Positions 1 through 6,948 of a stretch of DNA of 11,555 nt are shown one piece after another (the stretch's first letter is position 1; each line of letters opens with the position of its first letter). Source of the DNA: Pseudomonadota bacterium (GTDB taxonomy: Bacteria; Pseudomonadota; Gammaproteobacteria; Burkholderiales; Burkholderiaceae_B); assembly GCA_023427085.1 (NCBI GenBank), contig JAEZBO010000052.1, forward strand, positions 1-11,555. Direction: 5' to 3'. The notes beneath the pieces are model-generated. The model was not told the DNA's origin. It did not search any database and worked only from the letters and a program-made list of their open reading frames with translations. The translations under genes were made by a program, and so were the position numbers.

Positions 1-1002
1 CGCCACCACCGCCAGCTCGCCGTGCGGCGCGCCGGTCAGTGCGCCGCGGTCGACCACCCACTGGCCGATCTGGCCGCGCGCGGCGTCCTCGTCCAGCATC
101 ATGATCGGGTGCGGCAGGCGCCAGGGTTCGGCCAGCTTGTATGTGAAGGTGGCGATCGGCTGGTACTCGAAGGCGGCCAGCGCCTGTTGCAGCCGCGGCG
201 TGCCGGGCGCGGCCGGCAGGCCGGCCAGCAGCCGGCTGGCCGACGACGCCTGCACCGCCAGCACCAGCGCGTCGTGGCGCTCGCCGTCGACGTCGACGCC
301 GACCTTGTCGTGCGACAGGTGCCGCACCGCATGGCCGGGCCGCCAGTCGACCAGCGCGGCCGCGGCATCGGGCCACAGCGCCGACAGGTCGCAGCGCGGC
401 AGCAGCATGTCGCTGGCCTCGCGCGTGCCGGCCAGGCCGTCGCGCAGGACGTGCGCGAACAGCTGCGCGCAGGCCTGCGCGGCCGGCGTGTTCAGCGCCG
501 CCAGGCACAGCGGCTCCCAGAGCCGTTCGCGCAGCCGGCGCGGCTGGCCGTGGCGTTCGAGCAGTTCGTCGACCGTGTAGCCGGGCGGGCAGTGCCAGTC
601 TTGCGCGCGCAGCCGGCTGATCAGCCGCAGCGCCGCCAGGCTCGAGCCGGCGCCCAGGCCGCGCGCGAAGGCCAGCGCGGCGGCGCTGTGCAGCGGCGCG
701 GGCAGGCGCGGCGCGCGCAGCCGGAAGCGGCCATCCAGGCTTTCCATTCGCAGTGGCAGCCGCAGCACGCCATCGAGGCGGCCGCGCAGGCGCTCGATCA
801 GCGCCAGCGTGTCGGTATAGGCGCCCAGCAGGATGTGCTGGCCATTGTCCAGGCCGGCCGGAAAATCAGCATGCGGGACGCGCCGCGCGCGCCCGCCGGG
901 CACGTGCGCGGCATCGTAGACCGTCACCGCGCAGCCGGCATCGTGCAGGCTCACCGCCGCCGCCAGGCCGGCCCAGCCGGCTCCCACCACCGCGACCTTC
1001 AT
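1..1002 (-). CDS. hpnE: Hydroxysqualene dehydroxylase HpnE (partial, C-terminus beyond left edge)
   Basis: FAD-dependent amine-oxidase-like enzyme that reduces hydroxysqualene to squalene, the last step of the HpnCDE route. I translated the minus strand from ATG 1002-1000 and found 334 uninterrupted codons to the window edge; the family is usually a little over 400 residues, so the C-terminal part is missing. The N-terminus is a Rossmann FAD-binding motif (VVGAGWAG, residues 5-12), with an acidic residue closing beta-2 (D30) and a GGRAR motif at 36-40. DNGQHILLGAY at 52-62 and LWEPLCLAALNTP further in are typical of HpnE. The start codon overlaps the hpnD stop (ATGA, 999-1002), indicating translational coupling. 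Function follows from family and from position directly after hpnC and hpnD. Phytoene-desaturase-like relatives are the main alternative, but the operon context argues for HpnE. Confidence 0.93.
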   Translation of the reverse strand, partial: MKVAVVGAGWAGLAAAVSLHDAGCAVTVYDAAHVPGGRARRVPHADFPAGLDNGQHILLGAYTDTLALIERLRGRLDGVLRLPLRMESLDGRFRLRAPRLPAPLHSAAALAFARGLGAGSSLAALRLISRLRAQDWHCPPGYTVDELLERHGQPRRLRERLWEPLCLAALNTPAAQACAQLFAHVLRDGLAGTREASDMLLPRCDLSALWPDAAAALVDWRPGHAVRHLSHDKVGVDVDGERHDALVLAVQASSASRLLAGLPAAPGTPRLQQALAAFEYQPIATFTYKLAEPWRLPHPIMMLDEDAARGQIGQWVVDRGALTGAPHGELAVVA

Positions 1003-1862
1003 CGCGACAGCCGCTGAACCAGTCCGCGTCCGCCGCCCACCCAGGTCTTCCAGGCCAGCAGCAGCTTGCGCAGCGGCGTGAGCGAGATACGCTGGTCGAG
1101 CACCTGCCAGTTCTCGCGCTCGATCTCCTCGAGCAGCGCGTGGTAGATCGCCGCCATCATCAGGCCGGGGCGCTGGGCGCGCCGGTCGGCCTCGGGCAGG
1201 TTCTGCATGGCTTCGCGATAGAGCCCGCGCGCGCGCTCGGCCTGAAAGCGCATCAGCGCCTCGAAGCGCTCGGAGTGCTGGCTGTTGAGGATCTCGGCGG
1301 CCTTGACGTCGAAGCGCTGCAGGTCTTCGATCGGCAGGTAGATGCGGCCGCGCCGCGCGTCGTCGCCGACGTCGCGGATGATGTTGGTCATCTGGAACGC
1401 CAGGCCCAGGCGCTCGGCATAGACCAGCGTCTGCGGGTCCTGGTAGCCGAACACGCTGGCCGAGAGCTCGCCGACCACGCCGGCGGCATGCCAGCAGTAC
1501 TTGCGCAGGCCCGGCCAGTCCAGGTAGCGGGTCTGGTCCAGGTCCATTTCCATGCCGTCGATGATCGCGTGCAGGCGCTCGGCGGTGATGCGACAGGTTG
1601 CCAGGTGCGGCTGCAACGCGCGCGTGACCGGATGCTCGGGCTTGCCGGCGAACATTTCGTCGACCTGCTTGCGCCACCAGGCCAGCTTGATGCGTGCGAT
1701 CGACGGATCGGAGACCTCGTCGACCACGTCGTCGACCTCGCGGCAGAACGCGTAAAGCGCCGTGATCGCGCGCCGCCGTTCGGGCGGCAGGAACAGGAAG
1801 GCGTAATAGAAGCTCGAACCGCTGCGCGCGGCCTTGTCCTGGCAGTATTCGTCGGGTGTCAT
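999..1862 (-). CDS. hpnD: Presqualene diphosphate synthase HpnD
   Basis: Trans-isoprenyl diphosphate synthase of the squalene/phytoene synthase family, 287 aa (full length for the family). It condenses two farnesyl diphosphates to presqualene diphosphate in the cytoplasm. Both Mg2+-diphosphate-binding Asp motifs are present: DDVVD at residues 44-48 and DVGDD at 164-168, the latter in the context QMTNIIRD (157-164). GRIYLP follows the second motif, as in the family. ATG 1862 lies 9 nt after the hpnC stop and no strong Shine-Dalgarno is visible, so coupling to hpnC translation is likely. The stop overlaps the hpnE start by 4 nt. HpnD is distinguished from HpnC by the YYAFLFLPPERRRAI N-terminus and by gene order. 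Residue-level distinction of the two half-reactions cannot be proven by eye. Confidence 0.94.
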   Translation of the reverse strand: MTPDEYCQDKAARSGSSFYYAFLFLPPERRRAITALYAFCREVDDVVDEVSDPSIARIKLAWWRKQVDEMFAGKPEHPVTRALQPHLATCRITAERLHAIIDGMEMDLDQTRYLDWPGLRKYCWHAAGVVGELSASVFGYQDPQTLVYAERLGLAFQMTNIIRDVGDDARRGRIYLPIEDLQRFDVKAAEILNSQHSERFEALMRFQAERARGLYREAMQNLPEADRRAQRPGLMMAAIYHALLEEIERENWQVLDQRISLTPLRKLLLAWKTWVGGGRGLVQRLSR

Positions 1863-1871
1863 TTCAGTTTT

Positions 1872-2699
1872 CTACAGCGCGCGCCACAGCATGATGGACC
1901 AGTCGCGCGGGCGCAGTACCGGGCGGTTCAGGAAGACGTCGCCATCGCAGGCGTCGATGCGCTCGAGGATGCGCAGGCCGCCCTGGATCACCAGGCGCAG
2001 CTCCAGGCCGATGCGTCCCGGCAGCCGGTGCGCCAGTGGCGCGCCGAAGTGTAGCAGCGTCCGGGTGCGCTGGGTCTGCTGGCGCATCATGTCGGTCCAT
2101 GCCGCGTCGACGCGCTGCGCGGCGATGGCGTTCTCGCCCAGGTCGAAGCGCTGCAACTCTTGCTGGGGGATGTAGACACGGCCCTTGTGCCAGTCCAGCC
2201 GCACGTCCTGCCAGAAGTTGGTCAGCTGCAGCCCGGTGCAGATCGCGTCGGACTCACGCAGGTCTTGTTCGCCGGTGCTGCGGTACAGGTGCAGCAGGAT
2301 GCGTCCGACCGGATTGGCCGAGCGGCTGCAGTAGTCGAGCAGGCTGTCGTAGTCGTTGTAGCGATGTACCGAGACGTCCTGCTCGAAGGCCGACAACAGG
2401 TCGTAGAACGGCGCGATCGGCAACTGGTGCTGGCCGATGGTCTCTGACAATGGCACGAAGATCGGTTCGAGCGCGTCGCTGTAGACGGCCGGGCCGTGGG
2501 TGGGCTCCAGCCCGATCTGGTGCAGCGCGGCGCGGTATTCGGCCAGTCGCGCCAGCCGGGTGTGCGGATGGGCATTGCCCTCGTCGGCGATGTCGTCGGC
2601 GGTGCGCGCATAGCGGTAGATGTCGGTGACGGCGCGTCGCAGCCGCCGCGGCAGCAGCAGCGAAGCGACCGGGAAATTCTCGTAGTGATCGACGCCCAT
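1872..2699 (-). CDS. hpnC: Hydroxysqualene synthase HpnC (squalene/phytoene synthase family)
   Basis: Converts presqualene diphosphate to hydroxysqualene. The two Asp motifs are clear: DDIAD (residues 49-53) and QDVRLD (178-183) in NFWQDVRLD, numbering from the upstream ATG at 2741. VDHYENFPVASLLLP near the N-terminus is the usual opening of HpnC. Two starts are possible. ATG 2741 gives 289 aa but adds an Arg-rich leader with codons rare here (tca, caa, aga), has no Shine-Dalgarno, and overlaps a TAGAAT -10-like box. ATG 2699 gives 275 aa, begins MGVDHYENFP like homologues, and is preferred. It is the first gene of the hpnCDE operon, divergent from alr. The stop (TAG, 1872-1874) is 9 nt before hpnD. 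Confidence 0.92.
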   Translation of the reverse strand: MGVDHYENFPVASLLLPRRLRRAVTDIYRYARTADDIADEGNAHPHTRLARLAEYRAALHQIGLEPTHGPAVYSDALEPIFVPLSETIGQHQLPIAPFYDLLSAFEQDVSVHRYNDYDSLLDYCSRSANPVGRILLHLYRSTGEQDLRESDAICTGLQLTNFWQDVRLDWHKGRVYIPQQELQRFDLGENAIAAQRVDAAWTDMMRQQTQRTRTLLHFGAPLAHRLPGRIGLELRLVIQGGLRILERIDACDGDVFLNRPVLRPRDWSIMLWRAL

Positions 2700-2825
2700 T
2701 GCTTCAAGCCGGAGGGTGCGGTGTCTTTGCCATGACGCCATTCTATTAGTTATGCGGCGTCATGAATCGCCGGCCCGGCCGACCGGCGTCGCTGCGGTAG
2801 ACTAGCGGCCTTCAGGATGCCCGCC
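2700..2825. promoter_or_regulatory. Divergent hpnC / alr control region
   Basis: Short region between the two divergent operons. Reading minus, TAGAAT at 2745-2740 matches the sigma-70 -10 consensus at five of six positions and would give an hpnC transcript starting downstream of ATG 2741, favouring the 2699 start. Reading plus, TAGACT at 2798-2803 is a weaker -10 candidate for alr. No good -35 box is seen for either. A Shine-Dalgarno AGGA at 2814-2817 serves alr ATG 2826. Promoter calls are by eye and weak. Confidence 0.35.
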
Positions 2826-3995
2826 ATGCCTCGTCCGATCTCCGCCTCGATTTCTTCGCGCGCGCTCGCGCACAACCTGGCCGCCGTGCAGCGGCACCTG
2901 GCCCAGGCGGCCGCGGCCGGCGATCCGGCGGCCGGCGATCCGGCGGCCGGCACGCCAGTGGCCGGCAGCTCGCCCGCCAGCGTCTGGGCGGTGATCAAGG
3001 CCAATGCCTACGGCCACGGCATCGAGACGGCGGTGCGGGCCTTCTCGCATGCCCAGGGCCTGGCCATGCTCGACCTCGACGAGGCGGTACGCTGCCGCGA
3101 GGCCGGCTGGGCCGGCCCGATCCTGCTGCTCGAAGGCATCTTCGAAGCCGCCGACCTGGCGCTGCTCGAGCGCTACCGGCTGACCAGCTGCATCCACCAC
3201 GACGAACAGCTGGCGATGTTCGAAGGCCTGGCCGGCCGGCCAGGGCTGGATGTCTTCGTCAAGCTCAACTCGGGCATGAACCGGCTCGGCTTCGCGCCGG
3301 CCGACTACCGGCGCGCCCATGCGCGCGCGCTGGCGCTGCGCGAGCGCGGCGTGCTGGCGCGAGTCGGCAAGATGACCCATTTCGCCGGCGCCGACGGCCC
3401 CGACGGCGTGGCCGCGCAGCAGGCGGTGTTTCTGCGCGCCACCGAGGGACTGACCGGTCCGTCCAGCGTCTGCAATTCGGCCGCCACCTTGCGTTTTCCC
3501 GAGCTGGCCAGCCAGGCCGGCGACGATGCCCAGTGGGTCCGGCCGGGCATCTGCCTGTACGGCGCCTCGCCGTTCTCGGACACGCCGGCTTCGGTGTATA
3601 ACCTCAAGCCGGTGATGACGCTGCAGTCGCGCCTGATCGCGGTGCAGTCCTTGCAGGCGGGCCAGCGGGTCGGTTATTCGGGCACCTTCACGGCCAGCGC
3701 GCCGATGCGGGTGGGCGTGGTGGCCTGCGGTTATGCCGATGGCTATCCGCGCCATGCGCCGACCGGCACGCCGGTGACGGTGCAGGGCCAGCGCACCCGG
3801 CTGGTGGGCAGGGTATCGATGGACATGCTGGTGGTCGATCTCGAGCCGGTGCCGGGCGCGCAGGTCGGCGCACCGGTGGTGCTGTGGGGCGCAGGCGGCC
3901 CCGGCGTCGACGAGGTCGCGCAGGCGGCCGGCACGATAGGCTACGAATTGCTGTGCGCGCTGGCGCCGCGCGTGCCGCGCCTGTATCCCGATTAA
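2826..3995 (+). CDS. alr: Alanine racemase (PLP-dependent)
   Basis: Interconverts L- and D-alanine in the cytoplasm, supplying D-Ala for peptidoglycan. The fold-III PLP site is intact: VIKANAYGHG carries the Schiff-base lysine (K58 from this start), and RVGYSGTF carries the catalytic tyrosine from the C-terminal domain (Y284). GYADGYPR and VSMDM are also family signatures. At 389 aa it is slightly longer than the usual 355-375, mainly because of a four-unit AAGDP-like repeat just before the PLP lysine. ATG 2826 is preferred because AGGA lies 8 nt upstream and MPRPISA is a usual start; ATG 2817, in frame, would add three residues. It is the first gene of a plus-strand cluster followed 29 nt later by the SDR gene. 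Whether it is the biosynthetic or a catabolic (DadX) type cannot be told; neighbouring radA supports biosynthetic Alr. Confidence 0.95.
   Translation: MPRPISASISSRALAHNLAAVQRHLAQAAAAGDPAAGDPAAGTPVAGSSPASVWAVIKANAYGHGIETAVRAFSHAQGLAMLDLDEAVRCREAGWAGPILLLEGIFEAADLALLERYRLTSCIHHDEQLAMFEGLAGRPGLDVFVKLNSGMNRLGFAPADYRRAHARALALRERGVLARVGKMTHFAGADGPDGVAAQQAVFLRATEGLTGPSSVCNSAATLRFPELASQAGDDAQWVRPGICLYGASPFSDTPASVYNLKPVMTLQSRLIAVQSLQAGQRVGYSGTFTASAPMRVGVVACGYADGYPRHAPTGTPVTVQGQRTRLVGRVSMDMLVVDLEPVPGAQVGAPVVLWGAGGPGVDEVAQAAGTIGYELLCALAPRVPRLYPD
2913..2972 (+). repeat. 15-bp in-frame tandem repeat within alr (4 units)
   Basis: Two perfect copies of GCGGCCGGCGATCCG (2913-2927 and 2928-2942) are followed by two diverged copies (2943-2957 and 2958-2972). 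They encode AAGDP, AAGDP, AAGTP and VAGSS. The unit is a multiple of three, so copy-number change would keep frame. The repeat sits in the linker between the first helix and the strand bearing the PLP lysine. Confidence 0.9.
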
Positions 3996-4024
3996 CACGC
4001 ACCGACTGACAAGGAAGGCCTGCC

Positions 4025-4744
4025 GTGAAAGACATGTGCATACTGGTGACCGGAGCGACCAAGGGCATCGGCTGGGCGATCTCGCGCCGGCTGGCCGACC
4101 TGGGCTGCCACGTGGTGGGCATCGCGCGCGAGACCGAGGACGTCGACTTCCCCGGTTATCTGTACGGCTGCGACCTGGCCGATGCCGGCCGCACCGAGGA
4201 CGTGCTGCGCGTGATCCGCGACAAGTTCCCGATCGACGGCATCGTCAACAACGTCGGCCTCGATGGCCCGCAGCCGCTGGGCCAGATCGACCTGGCCACG
4301 CTCTACAACGTCTACGACCTGAATGTGCGCACCGCGGTGCAGGTCACGCAAGCCTTCGTCGAGACCATGAAGGTGCGCCGCACCGGCCGCATCGTCAACC
4401 TGTGCAGCCGCGCGATGTGGGGCGCGGCCGAGCGCACCAGCTACGCCGCCGCCAAGAGCGCGCTGGCCAGCTGCACGCGCACCTGGGCGATCGAGCTGGC
4501 CGAATACGGCATCACCGTCAACGCGGTGGCGCCCGGCCCGATCGAGACCGAGCTGTTTCGCCAGGCCCATCCGGTCGGCAGCGATGCCGAAAAGCAGGCG
4601 CTCGGCGCGGTGCCGATGAACCGGCTCGGCACGGCCGACGAGGTCGCCGCGCTGATCGCCTTCCTACTCGGCGAACAGGCCGGTTTCATCACCGGCCAGA
4701 TCATCGGCATCGACGGCGGCAGCGGCGTGCTCAGCCCCTTCTAG
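4025..4744 (+). CDS. SDR-family NAD(P)H-dependent oxidoreductase
   Basis: Classical short-chain dehydrogenase/reductase, 239 aa, cytoplasmic. Motifs in order: cofactor-binding TGATKGIG (9-16), NNVG (75-78, a variant of NNAG), N100, catalytic S128, and YAAAK giving Y140 and K144. The C-terminus FITGQIIGIDGGSG is typical of FabG-like SDRs. K13 in the glycine motif and R35 after beta-2 suggest NADP(H) preference. The GTG start at 4025 is supported by AAGGAAGG at 4011-4018, six bases upstream; ATG 4034 would cut into the first strand. It lies 29 nt after alr and 31 nt before radA, so it is probably cotranscribed. The substrate is unknown: FabG-like 3-oxoacyl reduction is possible, but many SDRs with this layout act on sugars or alcohols. 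Confidence 0.9.
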   Translation: MKDMCILVTGATKGIGWAISRRLADLGCHVVGIARETEDVDFPGYLYGCDLADAGRTEDVLRVIRDKFPIDGIVNNVGLDGPQPLGQIDLATLYNVYDLNVRTAVQVTQAFVETMKVRRTGRIVNLCSRAMWGAAERTSYAAAKSALASCTRTWAIELAEYGITVNAVAPGPIETELFRQAHPVGSDAEKQALGAVPMNRLGTADEVAALIAFLLGEQAGFITGQIIGIDGGSGVLSPF

Positions 4745-4757
4745 CCGGGCCGGGGCG

Positions 4758-4771
4758 CGCAGTACACTGCG
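4758..4771. promoter_or_regulatory. Dyad with -10-like box immediately before radA
   Basis: CGCAGT-AC-ACTGCG is a perfect 6-bp inverted repeat with a 2-nt centre. It contains TACACT (4763-4768), a -10-like hexamer ending 7 nt before the radA ATG. No Shine-Dalgarno is visible before radA. This could be a promoter for a leaderless transcript or a chance dyad. No convincing -35 is present. Confidence 0.25.
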
Positions 4772-4775
4772 TGCC

Positions 4776-6134
4776 ATGGCCAAGAGCAAAACGCAGTACG
4801 TCTGCGCCGAATGCGGCGGCGCCACGCCCAAGTGGCAAGGCAAATGCCCGCATTGCGGCGCCTGGAATTCCCTCAGCGAGACCGTCGAGACCCCGGCTGG
4901 CGCCGCGCACCGCTACGCGCCGCTGGCCGCGTCGACGCCGGTGCGCAGCCTGGCCGACATCGAGGCGCGCGAGCTGCCGCGCCTGCCCACCGGCTTGGAC
5001 GAGTTCGACCGCGTGCTGGGCGGCGGCCTGGTGGCCGGCGGCGTGGTGCTGATCGGCGGCGACCCCGGCATCGGCAAGTCGACGCTGCTGCTGCAGGCGC
5101 TTGCCGGCATGGCCGCGCAGGCGCGGGTGCTGTACGTGACCGGCGAAGAGTCCGCCGATCAGGTGGCGATGCGGGCGCGCCGCCTGGGCCTGTCCGGCGA
5201 GGGCGTCGACCTGCTGGCCGAGATCCGGCTCGAGGCGATCCAGGCCGCGCTGACCGAACAACAGCCGGCCGTCGCGGTGATCGATTCGATCCAGACCGTC
5301 TACTCGGGCGAGCTCACCGCCGCGCCCGGCTCGGTGTCGCAGGTACGCGAATGCGCCGCGCAGCTGACGCGGCTGGCCAAGCAGACCGGCGTGCCGATCG
5401 TCATGATCGGCCACGTCACCAAGGACGGCGCGCTGGCCGGCCCGCGGGTGCTCGAGCACATCGTCGACACGGTGCTGTACTTCGAAGGCGATACGCATTC
5501 CTCGTTCCGGCTGGTGCGCGCGTTCAAGAACCGCTATGGCGCCGTCAACGAGCTGGGCGTGTTCGCGATGACCGACCGCGGCCTGCGCGGTGTCGCCAAC
5601 CCCTCGGCGCTGTTCCTGTCGCAGCATGCCGAACAGGTCGCCGGCTCGTGCGTGATGGCCACGCAAGAGGGCACCCGGCCGCTGCTGGTCGAGATCCAGG
5701 CACTGGTCGACACCGCCCATGTGCCCAACCCGCGCCGCCTGACCGTTGGCCTCGAGGGCAACCGGCTGGCCATGCTGCTGGCGGTGCTGCACCGTCATGC
5801 CGGCATCTCGACCTTCGACCAGGATGTGTTCGTCAACGCGGTGGGCGGCGTGCGCATCGCCGAGCCGGCGGCCGACCTGCCGGTGCTGCTGGCGATCATG
5901 TCGTCGCTGCGCGACCGGCCGCTGCCGCGCGGCCTGGTGGCGTTCGGCGAGGTCGGCCTGGCCGGCGAGATCCGTCCCGCGCCGCGCGGGCAGGAGCGCC
6001 TGCGCGAGGCGGCCAAGCTGGGTTTCAGCATCGCCATCATTCCCAAGGCCAATGCACCCAAGCAGCCCATCGAGGGGCTCGAGATCTGGGCGGTCGACCG
6101 GCTCGACGACGCGCTCGCCAAGCTGCGCGACTGA
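4776..6134 (+). CDS. radA: DNA repair / recombination ATPase RadA
   Basis: RecA-related, Lon-like ATPase that promotes branch migration and processing of recombination intermediates. Full length at 452 aa. The domains are all present in order: an N-terminal C4 zinc finger (C10, C13, C24, C27), a RecA-like core with Walker A GDPGIGKS (95-102) and Walker B VAVID (166-170), the RadA-specific KNRYG motif (251-255), and a C-terminal Lon-protease-like domain (from about 280) lacking an obvious catalytic Ser. No key residue is missing. It starts at ATG 4776, 31 nt after the SDR stop, without a visible Shine-Dalgarno. The following permease gene starts 1 nt after its stop. Proximity to alr is commonly seen in Burkholderiales and is probably historical rather than functional. 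Confidence 0.97.
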   Translation: MAKSKTQYVCAECGGATPKWQGKCPHCGAWNSLSETVETPAGAAHRYAPLAASTPVRSLADIEARELPRLPTGLDEFDRVLGGGLVAGGVVLIGGDPGIGKSTLLLQALAGMAAQARVLYVTGEESADQVAMRARRLGLSGEGVDLLAEIRLEAIQAALTEQQPAVAVIDSIQTVYSGELTAAPGSVSQVRECAAQLTRLAKQTGVPIVMIGHVTKDGALAGPRVLEHIVDTVLYFEGDTHSSFRLVRAFKNRYGAVNELGVFAMTDRGLRGVANPSALFLSQHAEQVAGSCVMATQEGTRPLLVEIQALVDTAHVPNPRRLTVGLEGNRLAMLLAVLHRHAGISTFDQDVFVNAVGGVRIAEPAADLPVLLAIMSSLRDRPLPRGLVAFGEVGLAGEIRPAPRGQERLREAAKLGFSIAIIPKANAPKQPIEGLEIWAVDRLDDALAKLRD

Positions 6135-6135
6135 C

Positions 6136-6948
6136 ATGGGCACTGCATGGTTGGTCGCGGCCTGCCTGGTGGCGGGCTCGCTCATCGGTCTGCTGGGCGG
6201 CATCCTCGGCATCGGCGGCGGCCTGATCGCGATACCGGCGCTGGGGCTGCTGCTGGGCATGGACCAGCAACTGGCGCAGGGCACCGCGCTGATCATGGTG
6301 CTGCCCACGGTGCTGATGGCGGTGCGCAAGTACAACCAGCAAGCCCGCATCGACCTGCGCGTGGCAGCCTGCGGCGCGCTGTGCGCAATGGTGTCGACCT
6401 GGGTCGGCGCGCGGCTGGCGCTGGGCATGGATCCGCTCGCGCTGCGCCGCGCCTTTGCGTTCTTCCTGCTGGGCATCGCGGTGTTCTATGTGTGGCAGAC
6501 CTTCGGCCGCCGGCGTGCGGCGCGGGGTCCGGCCGGCAAGGCGGCGAAGCCCTCGGCGGGCCCATCGAGCCAGGCTGCCCCCGCGGGCACGCTGACACGG
6601 CTGCAGGCCGGCCTGCTCGGCACGCTGGCGGGGGTGCTCGGCGGTTTCTTCGGCGTCGGCGGGGCGGTGTTGGCGGTGCCCATCATGACCGCCGGCTTCA
6701 AGCTGTCGCAGACCGCGGCGCAGGCGCTGGCCTTGACGATGATCATCCCGGGCGCCTGCGTGGCGCTGCTGACCTACGCGCTGGGCGGCCAGACCGACTG
6801 GCTGGTCGGCCTGTCGCTGGCCGCCGGCAGCCTGGTGCTGGTGCCGGTCGGCGTCAGGATCGCCTACGGCCTGCCCGAGCGCACCTTGCGCGGGGCATTT
6901 GCGCTGGTGCTGGGGTTGACGGTGATCCTGCTGCTGTCCGACGCCTGA
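6136..6948 (+). CDS. TauE/SafE-family (sulfite exporter-like) membrane protein
   Basis: Inner-membrane protein of 270 aa with about eight hydrophobic segments in two homologous halves. The family's duplicated glycine motif is visible twice: GGILGIGGGLIAIP (21-34) and GGFFGVGGAVLAVP (169-182). A basic, Ala/Pro/Ser-rich cytoplasmic linker (about 125-152) joins the halves. Family members export or import small organic sulfur anions or other organic anions, but the substrate of this one cannot be read. ATG 6136 is used because the radA stop (6132-6134) lies just upstream and the N-terminus then starts directly with a membrane segment; the reading frame is also open upstream inside radA. A 1-nt gap to radA implies coupled translation. 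It is the last gene of the alr-SDR-radA cluster, followed about 90 nt later by a terminator-like structure. Confidence 0.88.
   Translation: MGTAWLVAACLVAGSLIGLLGGILGIGGGLIAIPALGLLLGMDQQLAQGTALIMVLPTVLMAVRKYNQQARIDLRVAACGALCAMVSTWVGARLALGMDPLALRRAFAFFLLGIAVFYVWQTFGRRRAARGPAGKAAKPSAGPSSQAAPAGTLTRLQAGLLGTLAGVLGGFFGVGGAVLAVPIMTAGFKLSQTAAQALALTMIIPGACVALLTYALGGQTDWLVGLSLAAGSLVLVPVGVRIAYGLPERTLRGAFALVLGLTVILLLSDA

Noticed and set aside
22..1017. Long plus-strand open frame across the hpnE region (331 codons)
   Set aside because: It is the antisense of hpnE, whose minus-strand translation gives clear family motifs. The plus product is Arg/Gln/Ala-rich with no recognisable domain, typical of a shadow frame in GC-rich DNA.
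753..2054. Plus-strand frame of 433 codons over hpnD/hpnE
   Set aside because: Antisense to hpnD and the ends of its neighbours; biased composition and no domain.
2913..2972. Possible CRISPR-like array
   Set aside because: Units are only 15 bp, directly adjacent with no spacers, and code in frame within alr.
2802..3998. Minus-strand frame of 398 codons over alr
   Set aside because: Exact antisense shadow of alr; His/Arg/Gln-rich with no family signature.
5746..6135. Upstream extension of the TauE/SafE frame inside radA
   Set aside because: The frame is open, but this part overlaps the radA Lon-like domain and gives a Ser/Arg-rich sequence. The family start is at 6136.
4731..6476. Minus-strand frame of 581 codons over radA and the TauE/SafE gene
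   Set aside because: Spans two well-supported plus-strand genes and is low-complexity; a shadow frame despite its length.
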